Notes: generated from the letters alone by a model not told the origin. A stretch of DNA of 64,000 bases from JAWWPG01 sp038254365 (GCA_038254365.1 JBBSGI010000003.1:37483-101482), one strand, 5' to 3'. Positions 16,272 through 25,117 are shown, counted from the stretch's first letter. Made by a program: numbers and translations.

Positions 16272-16371
16272 TGCGGGGGGTTCGCTGCTAGCGTCGCCAA
16301 CCAGTCCGGTCACCAGCTGTCGCGTCACGGGGTGCGGCTGGCCGGGCGCCACCTGTGGGAAGTGATCTCTG

Positions 16372-19300
16372 ATGCCCTCGACGTCTCCCTTCGCGCTGAA
16401 CACGCGACGCAGCCGCCTTCGCCGGCCTACGTGGTCGGTGGGGATCGCCTTGGCGACCGGCGCCCTCACGGGGCTCGGTCTCGTCTCAGCGCCGCCCGCG
16501 GGCGCGGCGGGATGGCTGACCTCACCAGCCGCCCCCGCGCACATCACGACCTCGGGGGGAGCCTCTCAGGAGGCCGCGGGCGGTGCAGCGGTCACCGGCG
16601 GTGGCGTGGTCACCCTGGTGACCGGCGACCGGGTGCGAGTCACCACCTACAGCGACGGCCGGCTCGTCGGCACGATACTGCGCGGCTCGCCACACTTCGG
16701 CGATCCCGTGAACGCCGTCCAGACGAACGACGCCTCATACGTGATCCCGATGCTCCCGGTGGCTGAGCGGATGAAGCTGGACGTGTCGTTGTTCAACATC
16801 TCGGCGCTGCTCGTCCAGCACGGCGACCGGGTGGGCGTCGAGGTGCGGTTCGCGCCCGGCGTCGACCCGCACGCTGTACCCGGCCTCACCGTGCACCCGG
16901 CAGATGCCCGCCGGACGCCAGGCGGCGCGACGGTCGTGCCCGCATCGTACGGCCGCGGCACCGCGGGAGTAGAAGCAGCCAAGTCCACCTGGCGGGGCGT
17001 GGCATCGGTGGCACTGCCGAGCCTCAAGCAACCCGCCGTTCCTGCGAGCTACCGGCTGCACACCCTGACCGTGCATGTGACGAACAGGCTAGGCAACCCG
17101 GTGCGCTTCGAGCAGGCGTGGGTGGTCAACGTCGACGACGCGAAGTTGTTCAATGCGCCGTTCTACATCCTGCACGGAGTCGGCAAGGTCTCGGTCCCCG
17201 AAGGCAACTACGCGGTCTTCGCGGGGTCGTTCTCCTCCCTGCTGGTGCGACCAGACTTCTCCGTCACCGCGGACAGGGACGTCGTGATGAGCCTCACCGA
17301 CGCCACCGTGCACCCGACGGAGGCGGTGCCTGGCTTCAAGGTGGCCGACTCGACGGTCTCGCTCATCCGTTATGCGGAGCGGCGGGGAGGTTTCGGGGAG
17401 AGCTTCGTGTCCTTCGCCGCATTCCCCTTCCACCTGCAACCGGTTCCCGCCCAGCTGCCGCACGGGTCCGCCCATTCGGCCGTCAGCGCCACGATGGCAC
17501 CCAAAGGCGAGTTCTCCCAGGGCCTTCCCCCCGACGTCCCCTCGACGCTCGCCTACCCGAAGGACTACCAGGCCGGGGTGCCCGCGTCGATGGGCTACAC
17601 GCACACCAGGTCGGACTTCGCTGTCGTCCCGCAGCGCTTCTCCGCCAACACCCCCGCCGGCACCCGATACTCAGACGCCATCTCCTTCGCCCCCTTCGAG
17701 ATCTTCGGCTTTGCCTTCAGCTACCTCGTGCATGTTCCAGGAGTCCGGACCGTGCTGCTGCAAGGCAATCGACACCTCCGGTGGATCCAGGACTTCGATG
17801 CGACCATGCCTCGCGGGCGAGCCTTCAAGCTCGCCACCCTCACCAAGGACAGCTTCTATACCCCGGGAGCCGCTTCGCCGGTGAACTTCGCCCACGGTCC
17901 GGTCGGTCCCGGGCTCGAGGCAGGGTACGACCGGGGAAGCACCGGGCCGTTCTGCCTCCTCTGCCGTCACGGCAACCGCCTGCACGGTGGCCTCCCGCTG
18001 TTCTCCGGCGCCGGTACGGCGATGTCCGGGCTGCTGTGGAACCCCGAGATGGGGGGCTGGACCCTGCGGCACAGTTACCACGTCCTGGCCTCCGGCCACT
18101 ACGTCATCGCCCCCGACGTGAGCCTGCCCGCCGATGCGCAGACGTACACGTTGACCGCCTCGTCGCATCCGGGGACGAGCGCGTGGCAGCTGTCGAAAAA
18201 GGTCACCGACAGCTGGCGCTTCACGTCGGCGGCCGGCGACGGCGTGGTTCCACTGCTGATGGCGTCGTACCTGCCCAGCACCACACTGGCCGGGACGCTG
18301 CGTCCCGGCCCGGTGAGCTGGCCGCTGGACTTCGGCAACCTCGGACCGGCAGACGCCGCGGTGAGCAAGGCCACGGTGAGCCTGTCGACCGACGGTGGCC
18401 ACACCTGGCGACCGGCGACGGTCACCAGGACGGACCGGAACTCGTTCGCCGTCAGCTACACCAACCCAGCCGCCGCCGGCACGACCCAGTACATGAGTGT
18501 GCGGGTCACCGGACTGGACGCGGCCGGGCGCACCGTTACGGAAACCGCCATCTCGGCCTACCGGCTGACCATGCGGACCTCTGACGGACCCACTGCGCGG
18601 CCGGCCGTCGACGTTACTCCAACGGACTCGGCGACGCTCGGCCGGCAGGTGCCGGGACTCGGGACGCGGGCCTGCGCCCACGCCACCAAGACCCGGTCGA
18701 GCTGCTATACCGTCGTCATGGCCGGCGAGAGCGGCAGTCTCCTGTCCGGCGGCGAGCCGGCGGGGCTGGGCGCCAACGACATTCGCGACGCCTACGACAT
18801 CCCCAACTCGCAGTCGCAGCAGACCGTCGCGGTGGTGGTCGCCTACGACTACCCGACGGCCGAGGCCGACCTGGCGACGTACCGCCGGCACTACGGTCTC
18901 CCGGCCTGCACCACCGGCAACGGCTGCTTCCGCAAGATCAACCAACGAGGTGACCAGGGCAGCTACCCCGATCCCGACCCTGGATGGTCGGTTGAGGCGG
19001 CACTGGACATGCAGATGATCTCCGCCGCCTGTCCCTCCTGTCGGATCGTCCTCGCCGAGGCCGACCTGCCGTCCGGCAAGGACCTGGCGGCCACGACCAA
19101 CGCCGCAGTGGCGGCCGGTGCGAAGGTGACCAACCACTCCTACGGCATCGGTGAGCACACCGGGGTCCGCTTCAACAACGCCGCCTACGACCACCCCGGC
19201 GTGACGGCGGTGGCCGCCAGCGGTGACAGCGGGTACGGACCGGCCAGCTTCCCGGCCAGCTCGTCCAGCGTGATCGCCGTCGGCGGCACCGTGCTCCACC

Positions 19301-19740
19301 ACGCAGACAACCCGCGCGGATGGCGGGAGAACGCCTGGCAGTACGGCGGATCGGGCTGCTCGGCGTACTTCGCGAAGCGTGACTGGCAACATGACAAGGC
19401 GTGCAGCATGCGCACCTACGCCGACCTGTCCGCGGTCGCCTACGGGGTCGCCGTCTACAACTCGTACGCGCTCGGCCCCCATCGCGCCTGGCTGGAGGTA
19501 GCCGGCACCAGCATCTCGTCGCCGCTGGTCGCCGGTCTCATCGGTGCCGCCGGCGCTGGAGGGATCAAGCCGGGCCACCTGTACGGGACGCAGGGCAGCT
19601 TCCACGACGTCCACCTAGGCAGCAACGGCTTCTGTCACGGCAGCTACCTGTGCACGGCGAAGCCCGGGTACGACGGGCCGACCGGCTGGGGTACGCCGCG
19701 GGGGCTCACCCCGTTCGGCGGGCAGCCGACCGGCGGCTAG
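16372..19740 (+). CDS. Large secreted S53 (sedolisin) family serine-carboxyl protease
   Basis: A 1122-residue exported protease. Residues about 1-46 form a long signal peptide (twin Arg-rich start, hydrophobic WSVGIALATGALTGLGLV, then APPAGAAG). Residues 80-100 carry VVTLVTGDRVRVTT, a segment typical of the start of large streptomycete subtilisin-family (S8) proteins. A long beta-rich region of about 650 residues follows. The S53 catalytic domain occupies about 780-1122: Glu875 and Asp879 in WSVEAALDMQ, oxyanion Asp952 in ASGDSGYG, nucleophile Ser1047 in AGTSISSP, and a calcium-site-like YDGPTGWGTP near the end. Family members cleave proteins at acid pH. The length is about twice the usual; the canonical S53 activation domain is not recognisable. 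Ribosome-binding site is weak. Confidence 0.85.
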   Translation: MPSTSPFALNTRRSRLRRPTWSVGIALATGALTGLGLVSAPPAGAAGWLTSPAAPAHITTSGGASQEAAGGAAVTGGGVVTLVTGDRVRVTTYSDGRLVGTILRGSPHFGDPVNAVQTNDASYVIPMLPVAERMKLDVSLFNISALLVQHGDRVGVEVRFAPGVDPHAVPGLTVHPADARRTPGGATVVPASYGRGTAGVEAAKSTWRGVASVALPSLKQPAVPASYRLHTLTVHVTNRLGNPVRFEQAWVVNVDDAKLFNAPFYILHGVGKVSVPEGNYAVFAGSFSSLLVRPDFSVTADRDVVMSLTDATVHPTEAVPGFKVADSTVSLIRYAERRGGFGESFVSFAAFPFHLQPVPAQLPHGSAHSAVSATMAPKGEFSQGLPPDVPSTLAYPKDYQAGVPASMGYTHTRSDFAVVPQRFSANTPAGTRYSDAISFAPFEIFGFAFSYLVHVPGVRTVLLQGNRHLRWIQDFDATMPRGRAFKLATLTKDSFYTPGAASPVNFAHGPVGPGLEAGYDRGSTGPFCLLCRHGNRLHGGLPLFSGAGTAMSGLLWNPEMGGWTLRHSYHVLASGHYVIAPDVSLPADAQTYTLTASSHPGTSAWQLSKKVTDSWRFTSAAGDGVVPLLMASYLPSTTLAGTLRPGPVSWPLDFGNLGPADAAVSKATVSLSTDGGHTWRPATVTRTDRNSFAVSYTNPAAAGTTQYMSVRVTGLDAAGRTVTETAISAYRLTMRTSDGPTARPAVDVTPTDSATLGRQVPGLGTRACAHATKTRSSCYTVVMAGESGSLLSGGEPAGLGANDIRDAYDIPNSQSQQTVAVVVAYDYPTAEADLATYRRHYGLPACTTGNGCFRKINQRGDQGSYPDPDPGWSVEAALDMQMISAACPSCRIVLAEADLPSGKDLAATTNAAVAAGAKVTNHSYGIGEHTGVRFNNAAYDHPGVTAVAASGDSGYGPASFPASSSSVIAVGGTVLHHADNPRGWRENAWQYGGSGCSAYFAKRDWQHDKACSMRTYADLSAVAYGVAVYNSYALGPHRAWLEVAGTSISSPLVAGLIGAAGAGGIKPGHLYGTQGSFHDVHLGSNGFCHGSYLCTAKPGYDGPTGWGTPRGLTPFGGQPTGG

Positions 19741-19743
19741 CCT
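19738..19743 (+). promoter_or_regulatory. -10 element TAGCCT overlapping the protease stop codon
   Basis: The TAG stop of the S53 gene (19738-19740) is the first half of TAGCCT, which ends 8 bases before the Nudix ATG at 19752. Predicted transcription start is about two bases before that ATG. Confidence 0.4.
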
Positions 19744-19751
19744 TCGCCGTC

Positions 19752-20168
19752 ATGGACATCCCTTGTGTAGGGGCGATCATCCACGACGCCGAGGGCCGGA
19801 TCGTGGTCGTTCGGCGCGGCCGCTCTCCGAGCCTCGGCCTCTGGTCCCTTCCCGGGGGTCGCGTCGAGACCGGCGAGTCCGAGCCCGACGCCCTACGGCG
19901 CGAGGTGCACGAGGAGACCGGACTCCAGGTCGACGTGCTCGGCCGGGCCGGGTCGGTCGTGCTCCCCGGGGCTCGGGACGGCGACCGCTACCTGGTCGCG
20001 GACTACCTGGCCACGGTCACCCCGGGGACTCCGACCGAACCGCGGGCCGGCGACGACGCCGACGAGGCACGCTGGGCCTCCGAGCCCGAGCTGCAGGCGC
20101 TGGCCACCACGTCCGGACTGATGGAGGCCCTGCAACGGTGGGGCGTGTGGGTGCACCGCTCAGGATAG
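19752..20168 (+). CDS. Nudix hydrolase
   Basis: A 138-residue Nudix enzyme; the box GRVETGESEPDALRREVHEETGLQV (about residues 37-61) has all the canonical Gly, Glu and REVxEE positions for Mg-dependent pyrophosphate cleavage. The rest is the minimal alpha/beta fold with no extra domain. Substrate (nucleotide sugars, oxidised nucleotides, ADP-ribose) cannot be told. The ATG at 19752 lies 11 bases after the protease stop, and no ribosome-binding site is seen. Its TAG stop is in turn part of the next gene's -10. Confidence 0.9.
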   Translation: MDIPCVGAIIHDAEGRIVVVRRGRSPSLGLWSLPGGRVETGESEPDALRREVHEETGLQVDVLGRAGSVVLPGARDGDRYLVADYLATVTPGTPTEPRAGDDADEARWASEPELQALATTSGLMEALQRWGVWVHRSG

Positions 20169-20171
20169 GGT
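20166..20171 (+). promoter_or_regulatory. -10 element TAGGGT overlapping the Nudix stop codon
   Basis: The Nudix TAG stop (20166-20168) begins TAGGGT, which ends exactly 6 bases before the GTG at 20178, so +1 coincides with the start codon of the sulfotransferase-like gene. Confidence 0.5.
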
Positions 20172-20177
20172 GCCCGC

Positions 20178-21353
20178 GTGGCCACGAAGACCTTCCTGCA
20201 CGTGGGGCTTCCGAAGAGCGGGACGACGCATCTCCAGGCGGTGCTCGTGGCGAACAAGGCCCGGCTCGCCAAGCGCTCACGACTGTTGTTTCCCGGCCGG
20301 GTGTGGGGTGACCAGGTCAAAGCGGTACGGGACGTGCGGGGCCAGCAGGGACACCAGACCTCGTCCGACGACACCGGCGCCTGGCAGGCGATGGCCGACG
20401 AGATCACGGCGTGGGACGGTGACGCACTCATCTCGATGGAGTGGCTCGGCGCGGCGTCGAGCGAGCAGGCTGCGCGGATCGTCGAGACGCTGTCTCCGTC
20501 GCGCGTCGAGGTCATCGTCACCGCGCGCGACCTGGGGCGGACCATCCCCGCGGGGTGGCAAGAGTTCCTGCAGAACGGCGAGACGTGGGCCTGGGCAGAG
20601 TTCGTCCGGGCGGTGTCGTCGGAGAACCCGCGCGGCACGCCGGCCGGCAACGCCTTCTGGGGCCAGCAGGACCTGAGCAAGCTGCTCGCCACCTGGGGCG
20701 ACGTGATCCCCGCCAATCAGATGCATGTCGTGACGGTGCCGCATCCCGGCGTGCCGGCGGGAGAGCTCTGGACGCGCTTCTCCTCCGTGCTCGGCATCGA
20801 TGGAGCGCTGTTCGACGCGAGCGGACGAGGCAGCAACGAGTCCCTCGGTCGCGAGTCCGCGGAGCTGATGCGCCGGTTGAACGAGCTGAGTCGGGCCCGC
20901 CAGGTCGACTGGGACACCTACGAGGAAATGTTCAAACGAGCATTGGCCAAGCGCGGTCTCTCGAAACGCAAGCACCTGGAGAGCCCCCCACGGCGACTGC
21001 CGGCAGACCTCGAGGGCTGGACGTGGGCGCGCACCGCTGAGCAGGTGCGGGCGATCCAGGCGTCCGGAGCCCAGGTGGTCGGCGACCTCCGTGAGCTCGA
21101 CCCGGTCTTCGCGGCCGCGGAGGACGACGAGCCGACGAGCCCGGAAGGCGTCCTCGACGCAGCTCTCGAAGGTCTGGTGGCGGTCGCGCAGGACCGTGGT
21201 GCGGAGCTGCAGCGGCTTCGAGCGCGCACCACCGAGCTGCAGCAGAGGCTCCGCACCCCGCGCCAGCCGCCGCCGAGCCACGAGGCCGCGCTCCAGGACC
21301 TGGTCCGCACGGTTGGCCGGAGGGCGATGCGTCTGGTGAGGCGCGCGAGATGA
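20178..21353 (+). CDS. Sulfotransferase-like protein, first of a tandem pair
   Basis: A 391-residue protein opening with FLHVGLPKSGTTHLQ, the 5'-phosphosulfate-binding loop of PAPS-dependent sulfotransferases at residue 9. A second conserved region, VIVTARDLGRTIPAGWQEFLQNG near residue 115, resembles the RDP..R 3'-phosphate-binding segment. The last 60 residues are a short coiled coil (GAELQRLRARTTELQQRL) and a basic tail VGRRAMRLVRRAR that may contact membrane or nucleic acid. It is clearly paralogous to the next gene, whose ATG overlaps its TGA. Acceptor unknown; no signal peptide, so the reaction would be cytoplasmic. Confidence 0.75.
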   Translation: MATKTFLHVGLPKSGTTHLQAVLVANKARLAKRSRLLFPGRVWGDQVKAVRDVRGQQGHQTSSDDTGAWQAMADEITAWDGDALISMEWLGAASSEQAARIVETLSPSRVEVIVTARDLGRTIPAGWQEFLQNGETWAWAEFVRAVSSENPRGTPAGNAFWGQQDLSKLLATWGDVIPANQMHVVTVPHPGVPAGELWTRFSSVLGIDGALFDASGRGSNESLGRESAELMRRLNELSRARQVDWDTYEEMFKRALAKRGLSKRKHLESPPRRLPADLEGWTWARTAEQVRAIQASGAQVVGDLRELDPVFAAAEDDEPTSPEGVLDAALEGLVAVAQDRGAELQRLRARTTELQQRLRTPRQPPPSHEAALQDLVRTVGRRAMRLVRRAR

Positions 21354-22624
21354 CCGACGACGAGGGCAGCTACCCGACGATCTACCTGCACATCGGGACT
21401 CCCAAGTCCGGCACGACGTACCTGCAGTCGCGGATGGAGGCCAACCGGGCACGCGCGATGGCGCAGGGGCTGCTGTGGCCCGGGCCGCGGTGGGGGGTCC
21501 AGGTCGAGGCGGTACGAGAGCTCCGCGAGCTGCCGGCCGGAGACCCTCTCGACCCGGCCGGTAAGTGGCTGAAGCTGGTCGATACCGTGCGGTCCTGGTC
21601 CGGCCCGCGGGCGCTGATCTCGATGGAGTGGCTGGCCGGGTGCACGCCGGCTCAGGTCCGGCTGGCCATGAAGAGCCTGCAACCGGCCCGGGTGGAGGTG
21701 GTGTGTACGACGCGTGACCTGCTGCGCATGTTCGTCGCCCAGTGGCAGGAGATGGCGAAGAACTGCCGACCGTGGAGCTGGAGCCAGTTCGTCGAGGAGG
21801 TGGTCGGCGAGCAGCCAGGCCCGGCCAGTGACCGCTTCTGGCGGCAGCAGGACGTGCCGACGATCCTCCAGATGTGGTCTCGGCACAACCCCTGGGAGCG
21901 CTTCCACTTGATCACGCTGCCTCCGCAGGGATCGGACCCGGAGATCCTCTGGCAGCGCTTCTGCTCGGTGATCGAGGTCGACGGCTCCTCGTTCGAACAG
22001 CCCGAGCGCAACAACGAGGCGATCGGTGTGGTGTCTGCCGTGCTCATGCACCGGGTGGGACTGGCGGCCCGTGACCACGATGTCAGCTGGCTGGACTGCC
22101 AACGGTTGTACCACCGGGGAGTCGCTGACGAGATCCTCGCACCCCGACGTGGCTTAGAGTCGCCGATCGCCGTAAGGCCCGAGGTCGACGCCTGGCTCCG
22201 CGCACGTTCGCAGCAGCAGGTCGACGACATCGCGAAGCTGGACGTGCATGTCGTGGGTGACCTGCAGGAGCTCCTGCCCGGCCCGGAGCTCGAGGGCAGG
22301 GATCCCGACGACGTCACCGACTCGGAGATGCTCGGCACGGCGGTCGAGACGATCGTGCAGCTGGGCATCTCGCGAGACGAGACCCTGCGGCAGCTGCGCG
22401 AGGAGAACCGGGCCCTGCGTGAGCGGCTGCGGCGGCGGCGAGCCAGCGGGCCGGACCACCCGGATCCGGGGGACGCCCCGGCATCGGCGGCTTCGACACC
22501 CACTGCGCCGACACCCCGTGCCCCGACGAGCGCGGTCGGGAGGCGACGACCAGTGTTCGCCCGCGCCGTCTCGCGCCTCGCCCGCGTGGCCCGGCGTTCC
22601 CGCGACGACATCCGCCGCAAATAG
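21350..22624 (+). CDS. Sulfotransferase-like protein, second of a tandem pair
   Basis: A 424-residue paralogue of the preceding protein. Matching blocks include IYLHIGTPKSGTTYLQ at residue 11 (VGLPKSGTTHLQ in the first), ALISMEWLAG, VCTTRDLLRMFVAQWQE, RFWRQQDVPTILQMW and a late coiled coil (ETLRQLREENRALRERLRRRR). It ends in a Pro/Ala/Thr-rich stretch and a basic tail RLARVARRSRDDIRRK. Start and upstream stop overlap as ATGA. Tandem duplication followed by divergence is the simplest origin. Substrate unknown. Confidence 0.75.
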   Translation: MTDDEGSYPTIYLHIGTPKSGTTYLQSRMEANRARAMAQGLLWPGPRWGVQVEAVRELRELPAGDPLDPAGKWLKLVDTVRSWSGPRALISMEWLAGCTPAQVRLAMKSLQPARVEVVCTTRDLLRMFVAQWQEMAKNCRPWSWSQFVEEVVGEQPGPASDRFWRQQDVPTILQMWSRHNPWERFHLITLPPQGSDPEILWQRFCSVIEVDGSSFEQPERNNEAIGVVSAVLMHRVGLAARDHDVSWLDCQRLYHRGVADEILAPRRGLESPIAVRPEVDAWLRARSQQQVDDIAKLDVHVVGDLQELLPGPELEGRDPDDVTDSEMLGTAVETIVQLGISRDETLRQLREENRALRERLRRRRASGPDHPDPGDAPASAASTPTAPTPRAPTSAVGRRRPVFARAVSRLARVARRSRDDIRRK

Positions 22625-22684
22625 TTCCGCCTCGGGTCGCCTTCTCTATGCTGTGGTCACTCTCACTACTGAGGAGCATTCGCC

Positions 22685-23524
22685 ATGGACCTGCGTGGAG
22701 CAGTCGAACGCGTGCGTCGTCGGGCGAGGCGGCAGTTCGGAGCCGTCGAGCCGGCACCGCGCCAGGGCTCCAGTGCGCCCAGATTCACGTTCCTGTTCGT
22801 GGTGACCTACGGCCGTTCCGGGTCGACCCTCATCCAGGGGCTGCTGAACAGCCTGCCGCACACCTTGGTCCGGGGCGAGAACGACTTCTACGTCTACCTG
22901 ATGTACCGGGCCTGGTCCCAGGTGCGCGAGTTCCAACGCCGGTACGCCAAGGACGCCCGCCGCGGACCCCAGTCCGCGTTCTACGGGCTAAACGAGATCC
23001 GGCCACGCGAGTTCGTGGCCTCGACCCGCCAGCTGATGGTCCGACAGCTCCTCGGCAAGACGACGAGATCCCAGGTGCGGGTGCTGGGTTTCAAGGAGGT
23101 CCTCTGGCATCGCATCGAGCCCGAGGAGACCGAGAGCTTCTTCGAGTTCTTCGAAGCCGTGTTCCCCATGGCCCGCTATGTGGTCAACCGCCGCGACCAC
23201 GACGAGGCCTCGAGCTCGGGATTCTGGTTGCAGCGCGGCAGCGAGGCAGCCGCGGTGGCGATAGCACGGGTTGAGCAGATCCAGGAATACCTGCTCGAGA
23301 CGCGCCCAGAGCGGACCGTCGCCACCCACTTCGAGCGCTTCACGAGCAAAGACCCTGCGCTCGTGGACGAAGAGCTGCGTTCGCTGGCACGACACGCCCT
23401 CGGTCGGTGTGACGACGAGATCCTCTCGGTCATGCGGTCGACGATCGAGCAACCGCACGGGCCCCGTCCGTTCGGACGGAGCCGCGTGAGCAGAGCCGAC
23501 GACCCGGTGCCGGAGTTGACCTAG
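22685..23524 (+). CDS. Sulfotransferase family protein
   Basis: A 279-residue protein with VVTYGRSGSTLIQGLLNSLP near residue 40, a phosphosulfate-binding loop of the larger sulfotransferase families, and RYVVNRRDHDEASSSGFW near 160, where the 3'-phosphate-binding Arg and Ser are expected. It is not an obvious copy of the two preceding genes. The ATG has GAGGAG eight bases upstream; a TATGCT hexamer (22646-22651) may be its -10. With its neighbours it suggests sulfation of a cell-surface or secreted molecule, which is inference. Confidence 0.75.
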   Translation: MDLRGAVERVRRRARRQFGAVEPAPRQGSSAPRFTFLFVVTYGRSGSTLIQGLLNSLPHTLVRGENDFYVYLMYRAWSQVREFQRRYAKDARRGPQSAFYGLNEIRPREFVASTRQLMVRQLLGKTTRSQVRVLGFKEVLWHRIEPEETESFFEFFEAVFPMARYVVNRRDHDEASSSGFWLQRGSEAAAVAIARVEQIQEYLLETRPERTVATHFERFTSKDPALVDEELRSLARHALGRCDDEILSVMRSTIEQPHGPRPFGRSRVSRADDPVPELT

Positions 23525-23527
23525 GAT
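23522..23527 (+). promoter_or_regulatory. -10 element TAGGAT overlapping a sulfotransferase stop codon
   Basis: The TAG stop of the preceding gene (23522-23524) begins TAGGAT, which ends 6 bases before the GTG at 23534, predicting a leaderless transcript of the glycosyltransferase gene. Confidence 0.5.
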
Positions 23528-23533
23528 CGCGTC

Positions 23534-24469
23534 GTGCCTTCCTCAGCGATGCCCAGTGAGACATCCGGCGACAAGCTTCCACGCGTAGCGGTGATGACCG
23601 TGGCCCGAGACGAGTCGGAGATGCTGCCGCGTTGGGTCCGTTACTACGCCGGGCAGGTCGGCGCGAACAACCTGGTCGTCATGGACGACAACAGCGTCGA
23701 CGGGTCGACCGACGGCCTTCCGTGCACCGTGCTGCGGCTCCCTCCTCAGCCGTGGAAGGTGGACTTCGAGCACACTCGCATGAAGCTGGCGAGCGGGATC
23801 GGGTCCGCGCTTCTCTGGTGCTACGACGTCGTCATCTTCTGCGACGTCGACGAGTTCCTGGTGCCAGACCCCGACCGTTTCGACGGTTTGCTCGACTACC
23901 TCCGGGCCCGCTCGGACCAAGAGGTCATCGCGCCGGTCGGCATGAACCTGCTCCACAACACCGCCCTCGAGCCCGCGCTCGACCCGGGGCAGTCCGTGCT
24001 GGGCCAGCGCCGCTTCGTCAAGTTCGCGCCGGGCATGTGCAAGCCGTCCATCAAGCGCGTTTCGGCGCCGTGGCGCGCCGCCTCCCATGGCATCCTTTCG
24101 CCGTTCGTGATCGACCCGGACCTGTGGATGCTGCATCTCAAGTTCTATGACCTCGACGAGCTTCGCCGGGTGGCCGACCACCGGAACCGGATGCACCAGC
24201 TCGACGGCCGGGCCGACAACACCACGTGGACGAGGACCGGTACTCAGCTCGCCGAGGAGCTGCTCTCCTGGACGACGCCTCCAACCGGCACGGACTGGTC
24301 CGACGGAGCCGACGGTGTCCCCGAGTTCGACCCTCGGGAGGTGGACCTGGACGGGGTCGTCCGGAAGGTCAACGAGGGCCTCTACAAGGCCAGCGGCGGG
24401 GGGCACATCTACGCGATGACGAACAACCCGCTCCGGCGGCTCCCGGAGCGGTTCCGAGCGGCCTTCTGA
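23534..24469 (+). CDS. Family 2 glycosyltransferase
   Basis: A 311-residue cytoplasmic GT-A protein. Residues 18-60 read VAVMTVARDESEMLPRWVRYY...NLVVMDDNSVDGSTD, the nucleotide-sugar site of the Glyco_tranf_2_4 subgroup, and VIFCDVDEFLVPD near residue 100 supplies the metal-binding DxD. HLKFYDLDELRR near 205 is also typical of that subgroup. No membrane span. It follows three sulfotransferase-like genes in the same direction; together they look like a glycan assembly and sulfation set, although acceptor and sugar are unknown. GTG start is supported by promoter spacing. Confidence 0.82.
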   Translation: MPSSAMPSETSGDKLPRVAVMTVARDESEMLPRWVRYYAGQVGANNLVVMDDNSVDGSTDGLPCTVLRLPPQPWKVDFEHTRMKLASGIGSALLWCYDVVIFCDVDEFLVPDPDRFDGLLDYLRARSDQEVIAPVGMNLLHNTALEPALDPGQSVLGQRRFVKFAPGMCKPSIKRVSAPWRAASHGILSPFVIDPDLWMLHLKFYDLDELRRVADHRNRMHQLDGRADNTTWTRTGTQLAEELLSWTTPPTGTDWSDGADGVPEFDPREVDLDGVVRKVNEGLYKASGGGHIYAMTNNPLRRLPERFRAAF

Positions 24470-24511
24470 GGCACCGGCACCGGCACCCGGTTCCACGTGT
24501 GACCTTGAGGC

Positions 24512-25105
24512 TCAGCTGCCGGGAGACGAGGCGTTCCACAGCTCGAGGGTCGGAGTCCCCCGGTCATGCCCGAGAACGCTCACCCGGCCGGTCACCAGCT
24601 CCAGGTGGGCGCCGAGGTCGATGGTCTGCTCGAGCCACCGTGCGGCGAGGCTGCGCAGGATGTGCCCGTGGGCGAAGATCAGCACCCGGCCCTCGACCGC
24701 GCGGACGCGGGCGATCACGCCATCGACCCGGGACGCCACCTGCCCCGGCGACTCGCCACCGGGGCAGCCGTCCGTCCAGACCGACCATCCGGGGCGGGTC
24801 GCCTGGATGTCGATCCGGGTTCGGCCCTCGTAGTCGCCGTAGTCCCACTCGGCGAGCGCGTCGTCGATCTCCACGTCGCGAACTCCGGCGAGCTCGGCAG
24901 TCCGCCGCGCGCGCTGACGCGGGCTGGACAGGACGTAGTCGAAATGCACGCCAGCCAGGGCCGGCGCGAGCGCAACGGCGTCCTGCTCTCCCTTGGCGGT
25001 CAGCGGCAGGTCCGTCGTACCGGTGTGCCGCCCAGACTTGCTCCACTCCGTCTCGCCGTGCCGCACGATCCACACTTCACTGGACTCCGGCTCTCCGTCG
25101 CTCAC
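24512..25105 (-). CDS. Histidine phosphatase superfamily protein
   Basis: A 197-residue phosphoglycerate-mutase-like phosphatase with the phosphohistidine motif VRHGETEWSKSGRHTGTTDLPLT (residue 14 on), SSPRQRARRTAEL near 58, EWDYGDYEG near 85 and the second catalytic His in FAHGHILRSLAARW near 150. It hydrolyses small phosphorylated substrates; actinobacterial relatives include glucosyl-3-phosphoglycerate and mannosyl-3-phosphoglycerate phosphatases, so a sugar phosphate is a fair guess only. GTG start at 25105 sits at the predicted +1. Confidence 0.9.
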   Translation of the reverse strand: MSDGEPESSEVWIVRHGETEWSKSGRHTGTTDLPLTAKGEQDAVALAPALAGVHFDYVLSSPRQRARRTAELAGVRDVEIDDALAEWDYGDYEGRTRIDIQATRPGWSVWTDGCPGGESPGQVASRVDGVIARVRAVEGRVLIFAHGHILRSLAARWLEQTIDLGAHLELVTGRVSVLGHDRGTPTLELWNASSPGS

Positions 25106-25111
25106 CCGCGA

Positions 25112-25117
25112 AGGCTA
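25112..25117 (-). promoter_or_regulatory. -10 element TAGCCT of the phosphatase gene
   Basis: TAGCCT (minus strand) ends 6 bases before the GTG at 25105, predicting a leaderless message. Confidence 0.45.

Noticed and set aside
17671..19614. A 647-codon minus-strand frame opposite the S53 protease
   Set aside because: The protease frame contains the catalytic motifs in order; the antisense frame has none and no start signal.
24470..24490. Three GGCACC units in a row, possible repeat array
   Set aside because: Only three 6-base units in a GC-rich gap; too short for a CRISPR or satellite call.
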